DNA of 64,000 nucleotides from Acetobacter oryzifermentans (lineage in GTDB: Bacteria > Pseudomonadota > Alphaproteobacteria > Acetobacterales > Acetobacteraceae): the NCBI RefSeq assembly GCF_001628715.1, contig NZ_CP011120.1, positions 124,001 to 188,000 on the forward strand, in the 5' to 3' direction. Both the position numbers and the translations under genes were made by a program. Every line of letters begins with the position of its first letter. Position 1 is the stretch's first letter. Shown piece by piece: positions 57,608 through 64,000 of this stretch. The notes beneath the pieces are model-generated. The model made no database searches, was not told where the DNA came from, and saw nothing but the letters and a program-made list of their open reading frames with translations.

Positions 57608-58098
57608 TTATTCGCATGTCAGATTGAATGCGATACTTCTAAAGTATGTCTGCTCATGTCCTGTTACGAATGCGCGAAAGCCATCCTGGTTTTTTGAAGG
57701 GGGTGGATAGACCTGTGTGCTAGCGAGCGATTCAATGCGTGCACAATTCCAGACACCATCGTCTATTGCTTGTTGGAGCATGGCCAATGTGACGGGCACT
57801 GTTGTCAGTTTGCGGACTGGTTTGCCCAGCAAAAGTTTCCAGATCAGAAATCGGAAAAAACAAAAAGGATAGCGGGGATAATTAATAAAACTTGTGTTTC
57901 ATCATTAAAATATCGATGAAAATCAAAATCCCCAACCTCGATTAAGAACGTTTCTGCATAGGCCTCTATGAAGTAATGAGCATCAATTCCATCCAGACCA
58001 AGATCTTCTACAATTCTTGTTGACAGTTGAATTTCATTTTCAGAAATTTTTTCTTCGGACATTAAGAAATTCTTGAATTTTTCTGAGAGAATATGCAT
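57608..58098 (-). pseudogene. DUF1493-family gene with a one-base frameshift
   Basis: Frame 1 from 58098: MHILSEKFKNFL, TRIVEDLGLDGIDAHYFIEAY, VGDFDFHRYFNDETQVLLIIP, the DUF1493 core, ending at a TGA at 57844. The family's conserved C-terminal part continues in the next frame: RKLTTVPVTLAMLQQAIDDGVWNCARIES. One extra T in the minus-strand T6 tract (A6 at 57855-57860 on the plus strand) would restore one reading of about 163 residues. DUF1493 proteins are small, acidic and of unknown role. It starts one base after the STM2901-like gene ends. Confidence 0.75.
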
Positions 58099-58513
58099 CT
58101 AAAAAATCCTGCCTTCAAGTTTAACTAGGCGGTTATACTGGTGAATAGTATTATAAACAATTTTTGATACGTCGTAAAAAATGATAGCAGCACCTACATA
58201 AGATACAGATCGCCCAACAGAAACGCCAATTTTTTTTTGTAAGTATGTACTTCCAGTTTATAAATCGAACACCAGTAAATGCGGGAAGAATTCTATATTT
58301 TATGCTATAAGGCAAAGCGCTTCGTGCCATAATAGATGCAATGGAAGTTCCTTTTGTAGTTTTGTTAAATTTACTTCGAACTGTTATGTTGTTTTGACCG
58401 AGAAAGATAGCAGTTATTGCGTCGACATCATGAATTCCAAGTCCTTTTCCTATTTCATCGATTGCGATATAAACAAATAGCTCTGCTGGTATAAGGTTTT
58501 TTATGTATCCCAT
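58099..58513 (-). pseudogene. STM2901-family gene with a one-base frameshift in A9
   Basis: Starts MGYIKNLIPAELFVYIAIDE, then GLGIHDVDAITAIFLGQNNI and TKGTSIASIMARSALPYSIKYRILP, matching the STM2901 family known beside DUF1493 genes in enterobacteria. After KYILTKK the zero frame gives NWRFCWAICILCRCC and stops near 58154. If the minus-strand A9 tract (T9 at 58230-58238) had eight bases, the family C-terminus follows: IGVSVGRSVSYVGAAII and IFYDVSKIVYNTIHQYN to EGRIF, stop at 58099. About 137 residues when corrected. Confidence 0.78.
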
Positions 58514-58607
58514 CTGTATAGAGATTTCCCATTATTTTTATCCTTGATGGTAATTTTGTGATGAATTGATGTTTGTTGCTAAAGAATCATTGATCCCGCG
58601 TGATTGT

Positions 58608-58990
58608 GTTCTGTTGACAAAAATTTTTATCAGTTTGTTTTTCCTGTGTTTCGAAGTCGGTTTTTGCGGAAAACGGTAGATGCGTGGCTGCTGGACTTGT
58701 TCCGCCAGAGATCCGTTGGTTTCTTAACGGTATGGTGACGGTGTTGCCCATAACATTGCATGCATAACGCCATGGGAAATGGCACGCGGTCTATGTTCGG
58801 TTCCGCCTGTGAACTGAGCCAGATGTCTGGGATGCCTTAATGGTGCTGGTCGCAACGCCACGCGGTTTTCTGGTCGACAGGGGTATGATAGCAACGGCAT
58901 CCGTGAAAACCTGCTTTTCCACGGGATACTGCCTGTTATTCCGTAAGTTCAAACCGCACGCAGCACATCCCTTGCAATTCTCGTCGAGAC
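58608..58990 (+). mobile_element. IS remnant, copy B
   Basis: TTCTGTTGACAAAAA through TGCCCATAACATTGCATGCAT corresponds to copy A in reverse orientation. It extends further right with degenerate coding-like text; GATCACAATAGGATCAAGAG near 58994 recalls the R-N-x-I-E-R motif of IS5-type transposases, but frames are broken. Assignment to IS5 is weak; that it is inverted to copy A is direct. Confidence 0.6.
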
Positions 58991-59069
58991 TGTGATCACA
59001 ATAGGATCAAGAGAATGCTCGGCAGTTGCTTGGAGGGTGTTTCAAAAGCCGGCCTACATAAGGCTCTGA

Positions 59070-59163
59070 AAATTAATAAAAGTCTTTGGTGAAGCTTTTT
59101 CCGAAAAGCTTCAAAGACCGTCACCTTTTTGAAAAAAGGCAATACCCAAAAACTTTTATCATT
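59070..59163. repeat. Hairpin-rich intergenic repeat (REP/MITE-like)
   Basis: Outer ends ATAAAAGTCTTTGG and CCAAAAACTTTTAT are inverted copies. Inside lie two hairpins: GAAGCTTTT/AAAAGCTTC, then CCTTTTT/AAAAAGG. The nested layout looks like a dispersed intergenic repeat of acetic acid bacteria; I recall similar ones in Komagataeibacter but cannot check. Confidence 0.6.
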
Positions 59164-59347
59164 TCTTACCAAGAACTTGTTTTAAAACAGCTTCTGAGGG
59201 ACTCGAACCCGGAGAATGGGGTGAGTTGCGTTCGAAACCTTCATGATTTCATCAAGGAAAACGCTAAAAGACGTCCTTCTTGGTAACGATTTACGAGAAA
59301 CACTTTGGAGAAGAAGTGAGTTCTCGTCAAGAGATTTTCTAAAGTCT

Positions 59348-61138
59348 TCAAAATGGTGAAGGTGTGCCAGGGGGTGGGTGTCGGGTGTGCGGGTTCGGGG
59401 CGGGAAACGACGCCGGACTGCGGGAACGAGACAGGCTGATAAGCACCTGATGTTTCACTTTATGGTTTTTCATGTTGAGCAAATCAGAAAGACGTTTGAT
59501 CTCACGCTGAGCAGCATCTTTCTTGTCTCTGTGCGCTCTGTTCCAATCCATAATGCGCTTCTGGCGCGCTTGTACGATACGGTCAAAACGCTGGTTAAGC
59601 CATGGTTCCAGCATCTGTATGTCGGCCATGGCTGAAAATTCGGCATCATAGGTTTTCCTGAAGTGTTCCAGAGCCGGTTTGTTCTTTTCACTCAGGATGG
59701 AGCGGATCGGATTGGGCGGCTCTGCACGTAGCCCCACGATATGGAGTAAGGCTTGCACGACAAAACGCAGAACCTCCAGAAATTCGAAAAAGAGCTGATC
59801 CGCTCTTCTTTCAAGTTTTGTGGCTTTTCCAGTGAGACGCTGCCAGCGACTTTTCTCAGCGTCCTGCCACTCTCGTTTTGCGACGATATAATGGTCAAAG
59901 CTTTTTCTGAGCTGCTTCTGGTAGGGAATAAGCTGCTTGCGCCATGTCGCTATTATCTTGTCTCGATCAAGAGGTTTCCAGCTTACCTCTGGTGCCTGCT
60001 GGGCAAGAATAGCGTATTGCTGTGCGATGGCTTGCCTGATTTCTTTCCGAAAAAGGGCCTCCTCTGCGCTTATGATGTGCACGGAAGAGGAGGAGGGGAG
60101 TGGCTCTGTCGTGAGAGCATCAACGTCAGTCATTCGTTTGAGCCAAAGTTCTTTTCGCCATGCAGGGATTTTCGGGCGTTTTATAACCGGGGCTTTTCTG
60201 GGTACTGGCTGAGTGTCAGATAGTTTGGGAATAGCGTATTCGTTATAAAGGTCTGCGGTTGTTCGGCGGATCGTTAGGCGCGTGCTCTTGATTTTGAGTT
60301 CTCGTTCATTTTCGATTTGGCTCTGCTCTTCGGAAAGCAGTTTTCGAAAGTCTGCTGCTTTGACTTTTGCCAGACGGGTAAAGCTTCCCACAAGAAGGCC
60401 ATCACTGGTTTCAATAATATGAGCGCCCGGTCGTGTCTCTTTACGGTCCCCTTCACGCAGCGTCAGAGAGTGGTCTTGCAAGGCGGCCCGGAAAGTTTTT
60501 AACCCGTCTGATTGCGACCAGAGAGACGTGACCAGCTTTTTCAGGGCTGGAAGATCAAGTCCCTGTCGTTCGGTGATACGTCGTGCCTCTGATGTATAGG
60601 CCGCGCGGGGTTTTGCATCATCAGCAACAGGAACGAGCACATCTACCTGTTCCGCTTCACTGTGATGACCTTCTTTACGCAAGGCTTTGGCAATAGCCCT
60701 GTCATGCCGACCGGCCACCAGTTTGTGCCCAAGTCGGATTTCTTCAAGGCGCGCGACTTTTTCCATGCGCATCCATGTGAACCGGCTTTCCAGAACATGA
60801 TCCCGTTGCCACTCTGGCAGGATGAGATGGCCGTGTGTGCTTCCGTCTTTCTGGTGAATAACAAGGGTGAGGTATTCAGGGTCTGCATGGAGTTCGTCAT
60901 ACAGACGACGGGCAAAGGCTGAAAGCTGTTCATCGGTCATCGCTTCATCTGGATTGAAGGCGATATGACGGAGACCGTATTTTAGTCTTTCGCGATGGGC
61001 TTCGCGCATATGGTCATGCAGGAGCCATTCAGACCCTGACAGAACTCTGATAGCTTCATTCTTCGCACCATGCAGAACATGGCGGGCAATGGCACCCGCT
61101 CCACTCTTTGTTCTGATCCTGCTTTCCTTGACGATCAT
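59348..61138 (-). CDS. Relaxase (MobA/VirD2-like)
   Basis: Nicks oriT and leads plasmid transfer. 596 residues. N-terminal relaxase domain with the three-His metal motif H95-QKDGST-H102-G-H104 and a preceding helix-rich region (MTDEQLSAFARRLYDELHA); the middle and C-terminal parts are charged helices and coiled coil (about 395-560), then a Pro/Ser/Arg tail. The usual N-terminal catalytic Tyr motif is not obvious to me (Y54 and Y80, Y89 are candidates). MobC is encoded 22 bases upstream on the same strand. Confidence 0.85.
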   Translation of the reverse strand: MIVKESRIRTKSGAGAIARHVLHGAKNEAIRVLSGSEWLLHDHMREAHRERLKYGLRHIAFNPDEAMTDEQLSAFARRLYDELHADPEYLTLVIHQKDGSTHGHLILPEWQRDHVLESRFTWMRMEKVARLEEIRLGHKLVAGRHDRAIAKALRKEGHHSEAEQVDVLVPVADDAKPRAAYTSEARRITERQGLDLPALKKLVTSLWSQSDGLKTFRAALQDHSLTLREGDRKETRPGAHIIETSDGLLVGSFTRLAKVKAADFRKLLSEEQSQIENERELKIKSTRLTIRRTTADLYNEYAIPKLSDTQPVPRKAPVIKRPKIPAWRKELWLKRMTDVDALTTEPLPSSSSVHIISAEEALFRKEIRQAIAQQYAILAQQAPEVSWKPLDRDKIIATWRKQLIPYQKQLRKSFDHYIVAKREWQDAEKSRWQRLTGKATKLERRADQLFFEFLEVLRFVVQALLHIVGLRAEPPNPIRSILSEKNKPALEHFRKTYDAEFSAMADIQMLEPWLNQRFDRIVQARQKRIMDWNRAHRDKKDAAQREIKRLSDLLNMKNHKVKHQVLISLSRSRSPASFPAPNPHTRHPPPGTPSPF

Positions 61139-61160
61139 TGGTCATGCTCTCACAGGACTT

Positions 61161-61550
61161 TCAATGACGCGTCATGTCAGCGTCGTCGCACGTGCGAGGG
61201 GCTGACCTGAAGGAAGGGCTTTTGCGTGATCGTGACAGCATCTGGTCAAGCTGACCAATCAGCATGCCAATCTCGTCCAGCACACATTCGCACTGGATGG
61301 CGTCACCACAATTTGCCGAGTGAGCCAATTGATTGAGGTTGTTGCCAACGCGGGAAAGCTGGTGACGTATTCCACGCAGTTCCTCGGGAACGGGGTGGCC
61401 GTCATGATTAGACAGCTCTGCATGGGTGAGCAGAGAACGTATCCAGTGGGCTGTTGTGGCATGGCCCCGAGAACGAGCGATATGGTTCCAGCGCACCAGC
61501 TCATCTGGGAATGCTCTGACGGAAAGGCGGGAAGTGCGAGGTGTAGGCAT
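61161..61550 (-). CDS. mobC: MobC-like relaxosome accessory protein
   Basis: 129 residues; helps relaxase bind and open oriT. The N-terminal RLSVRAFPDELVRWNHIARSRG resembles a ribbon-helix-helix DNA-binding segment, and RHQLSRVGNNLNQLAHSAN is the MobC signature. It directly precedes the relaxase gene, giving a minimal mobilisation module with no type IV secretion genes in view. Confidence 0.88.
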   Translation of the reverse strand: MPTPRTSRLSVRAFPDELVRWNHIARSRGHATTAHWIRSLLTHAELSNHDGHPVPEELRGIRHQLSRVGNNLNQLAHSANCGDAIQCECVLDEIGMLIGQLDQMLSRSRKSPSFRSAPRTCDDADMTRH

Positions 61551-62230
61551 ACTTGGTCTCCTTGCTTAAGAGGGGGTCAACGGGGGAGATTTCTCTCCCT
61601 TGCCAGCTGTCGAATGCACCCGGAACGGGTAGCCATTTGACACTGCTGGCTCCTTTTAAAGATAACCTAGTCAGATACCCGATTTCCCGTTTTTGTTTTT
61701 ATGCAAGGAACGATAAAAGAATAAAATATTAACGATTAAAATTGAGAAGCCTTCTGGTCCAATGTGAATGGAAGGCTATAGAATATTTGCTTCCACCTCA
61801 TGTCGGACATACAGCTATCCAGATCGCTTTCTGCATAGCAGACATGATCATTGCAAATCTCTGTTACTGCTTGGGGCCTTAAACGGACTGGCCGGATATG
61901 AAGCGAAAACTGTTGATAACGGACACTCACCGGGCCGTGTGTAGGTCAAGTTTCATGCGCCAACTTTCTGGCTGATTGCTTCTGTCTTTAATCGTCAAAG
62001 CGCGCACAGGCAGTATCTGCTGGACCGTGAGTAGAGGGCTGGGGCGCTGTCTCGGCTCAGGTGCCCGGACATCGAAGGCAGTGACACAACAGCCCGAATA
62101 CAAGGAGCGACACGCCCAAAGCTAGTGCGATCTCATCAGAACTCTGAAATTGCTCGGAATTCCCGCCTTGTAGGAATTCGCAATTTTCCATAAAAATCTC
62201 AAAAGGGATGATTTTGAGAAAATAATTCGC
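61551..62230. other. 680-base gap: candidate oriT and hsd promoter region
   Basis: No convincing gene; a 64-codon minus-strand frame at 61736-61930 lacks support. Just upstream of mobC are small inverted repeats GGGAGA-TTTC-TCTCCC (61584-61599) and ACCCG-GAA-CGGGT (61618-61630), as expected of an oriT. At the other end, GGAATTCC/GGAATTC arms with AATTGC/GCAATT (62148-62185) and TCTCAAAA-N7-TTTTGAGA (62197-62219) precede the excisionase-like gene and may be operators. Confidence 0.5.
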
Positions 62231-62422
62231 ATGGCAGCTGACATCATGACCATTGATGAAGTCGCCGACTATCTTAGAATCAACAGGAAAACCGCTTACC
62301 GTTTTGCTGCCGACAGCGAGTTGCCCGGCTCCAGGGTTGGCGGCACCTAGCGGTTTCGGCGCATGGATATTGAGGGCTGGATCGAGCGTGAAGCCAGTCC
62401 GAAGAAGGATAAAGAGAGATGA
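62231..62422 (+). pseudogene. Excisionase-family HTH gene with an amber codon
   Basis: Reads MAADIMTIDEVADYLRINRK and TAYRFAADSELPGSRVGGT, then TAG (62348-62350, codon 40), then RFRRMDIEGWIEREASPKK. The family has Trp at the stop position (GGTWRFRR), so one base (TGG to TAG) inactivated it. The stop codon at 62420-62422 overlaps the hsdM ATG (ATGA), so this was the first gene of the hsd operon; a 39-residue peptide may still be made. Confidence 0.78.
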
Positions 62423-63966
62423 CCGGCCAGGAACAACGTGCAGCGCTACAACGGAAAATCTGGGACATCGCGAACGATGTGCGCGGTTCGGTTGATGGCT
62501 GGGACTTCAAACAGTATGTCCTTGGCACGCTCTTCTATCGGTTCATCAGCGAGAATTTCGCCGCATATATCGAGGCGGATGACGAGAGCATCGACTATGC
62601 TGCTTTATCCGATGATGTCATCACTGATGACATTAAGGACGACGCTATCAAGACCAAGGGCTATTTCATTTACCCCAGCCAGCTGTTCGCCAATGTGGCG
62701 GACGACGCCAACACGAATGACAGCCTGAACACTGATCTGGCGCAGATCTTTGCGGCTATTGAATCCTCGGCCAATGGCTATCCGTCTGAGCAGGACATCA
62801 GGGGCCTGTTCGCCGATTTCGACACGACCAGCACGCGCCTAGGCAATACCGTCACGGAAAAAAATAGCCGATTAGCCAAGGTGCTTAAGCGCGTTGCGGA
62901 ACTGGATTTCGGAGATTTCCACAACAGCCAGATTGACCTGTTCGGCGATGCCTATGAGTTCCTGATCTCGAATTATGCCGCCAATGCGGGCAAGTCTGGT
63001 GGAGAGTTCTTCACACCGCAGCATGTCTCAAAGCTCATCGCGCAGCTTGCCATGCACGGGCAGAAAAAGGTCAACAAGATTTACGACCCGGCCTGTGGGT
63101 CCGGCTCATTGCTGCTGCAAGCCAAGAAGCAGTTCGATGAACACATCATTGAAGAGGGTTTTTTCGGGCAGGAGATCAACCACACGACCTATAACCTCGC
63201 CCGCATGAACATGTTCCTGCACAACATTAATTATGACAAGTTCAATATACAGCGCGGTGATACGCTTACCCAGCCGCATTTTCAGGACGACAAGCCCTTT
63301 GATGCCATCGTTTCCAACCCACCCTATTCGGTGAAGTGGATCGGTTCGGACGATCCGACCCTGATCAACGATGACCGCTTTGCTCCGGCGGGCGTGCTGG
63401 CACCCAAATCAAAGGCCGATTTCGCCTTTGTACTCCATGCGCTCAGCTATCTCTCGGCCAAGGGCCGCGCGGCGATTGTATGCTTCCCTGGGATCTTCTA
63501 TCGCGACGGTGCGGAGAAGAAGATCCGGCAATATCTGGTTGATAACAACTATGTCGAAACGGTGATCGCGCTCGCCTCCAACCTTTTCTACGGCACGACC
63601 ATCGCGGTGACGATCCTGGTCCTCGCTAAAAATAAAACCGACACGGCCATCCAATTTATCGACGCAAGTGGCGAAGAGTTTTTCAAGAAGGCTACCAACA
63701 CCAATCTGATGACGGACCATCACATCGCGCGGGTGATGGAGATTTTTGATCGTAAGGAAGATGTTGATCATGTCGCCGCCTCGGTGCCGTATGAGACCAT
63801 CGTGGAGCGCGGCTATAACCTCTCGGTCAGCTCCTATGTCGAGCCGCGCGACACGCGCGAGGTTGTGAACATTGATGAGCTAAATGAAGAAATAAGCGCC
63901 ACTGTTGAGAAGATTGACCGACTGCGCGCCGATATCGACGCCATCATTGCGGAGATCAACGCATGA
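62419..63966 (+). CDS. hsdM: Type I restriction-modification methyltransferase subunit
   Basis: N6-adenine methyltransferase, makes the HsdM2-HsdS modification complex. 515 residues, close to the EcoR124I (type IC) HsdM. N-terminal helical domain (about 1-160) with [19 protein letters not shown] motif I DPACGSGS at 223-230; catalytic NPPY at 300-303; C-terminal coiled helix. Base composition is visibly more GC-rich than the neighbouring accessory genes, which suggests a separate origin. It overlaps hsdS by ATGA. Confidence 0.96.
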   Translation: MTGQEQRAALQRKIWDIANDVRGSVDGWDFKQYVLGTLFYRFISENFAAYIEADDESIDYAALSDDVITDDIKDDAIKTKGYFIYPSQLFANVADDANTNDSLNTDLAQIFAAIESSANGYPSEQDIRGLFADFDTTSTRLGNTVTEKNSRLAKVLKRVAELDFGDFHNSQIDLFGDAYEFLISNYAANAGKSGGEFFTPQHVSKLIAQLAMHGQKKVNKIYDPACGSGSLLLQAKKQFDEHIIEEGFFGQEINHTTYNLARMNMFLHNINYDKFNIQRGDTLTQPHFQDDKPFDAIVSNPPYSVKWIGSDDPTLINDDRFAPAGVLAPKSKADFAFVLHALSYLSAKGRAAIVCFPGIFYRDGAEKKIRQYLVDNNYVETVIALASNLFYGTTIAVTILVLAKNKTDTAIQFIDASGEEFFKKATNTNLMTDHHIARVMEIFDRKEDVDHVAASVPYETIVERGYNLSVSSYVEPRDTREVVNIDELNEEISATVEKIDRLRADIDAIIAEINA

Positions 63967-64000
63967 GCGCGGCGGGCTTTCTGGAGAAGCTGCTCGGTGG
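63963..64000 (+). CDS. hsdS: Start of the specificity subunit gene, cut by window end
   Basis: ATG at 63963 overlaps the hsdM stop; 12 codons are visible ([12 protein letters not shown]). Position directly after hsdM and the coupled start identify it; the target-recognition domains lie beyond the window. Confidence 0.75.
   Translation, partial: MSAAGFLEKLLG

Noticed and set aside
61736..61930. 64-codon minus-strand frame between mobC and hsdM
   Set aside because: No ribosome site or known motif.

Overview
The window reads as chromosomal DNA of an acetic acid bacterium, most likely Acetobacter (Alphaproteobacteria, Acetobacteraceae). The signs are a GcrA cell-cycle regulator, an F1 ATP synthase operon standing alone (atpHAGDC, no F0 genes beside it), a long-form malic enzyme, QueF, a bactofilin and several envelope transport systems. 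Genus is an inference from gene content and protein style; no 16S or other marker is present.

Layout. 1-12.6 kb is core genome: malic enzyme (cut by the window edge), nusG-secE, tRNA-Trp and tRNA-Gly, atpHAGDC, queF, rnd, a PfkB/adenosine-type sugar kinase, a bactofilin and gcrA. 12.7-20.8 kb holds an amino-acid permease and a divergent sulfate-uptake locus: cysTWA on the minus strand; a Cys-rich leader peptide, a small protein, an OprO/OprP-like porin and sulfate-binding protein on the plus strand. 20.8-25.7 kb is ethanolamine use (AraC-type regulator, eutB, eutC, permease) without microcompartment genes. 26-32.2 kb is a complete RND efflux operon followed by a cold-shock gene. 32.5-38.6 kb is an envelope region: GT39-like membrane protein, TonB siderophore receptor, and an autotransporter O-heptosyltransferase whose adhesin partner survives only as a stop-containing, frameshifted fragment.

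39.1-51.6 kb is a coherent formamide/short-amide (or urea) nitrogen-scavenging locus: porin, AmiF-type formamidase, response regulator, a very large hybrid kinase whose sensor half is an NCS1 permease, and urtABCDE. No urease is present. amiF and urtA share an upstream dyad TGTACGT-N6-ACGTATGG, probably the regulator's operator.

51.9-64 kb is accessory and partly decayed: lipoproteins, a Fic N-terminal stub, a frameshifted lipoprotein, a serine resolvase bracketed by repeats, an STM2901-family/DUF1493 gene pair in which each gene has a one-base homopolymer frameshift, inverted IS remnants on either side of that pair, a long hairpin-rich intergenic repeat, a relaxase/MobC mobilisation module, an excisionase-like gene with an amber codon, and the start of a type I restriction-modification operon (hsdM, hsdS cut by the window end). 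This looks like an integrated, eroding mobilisable element.
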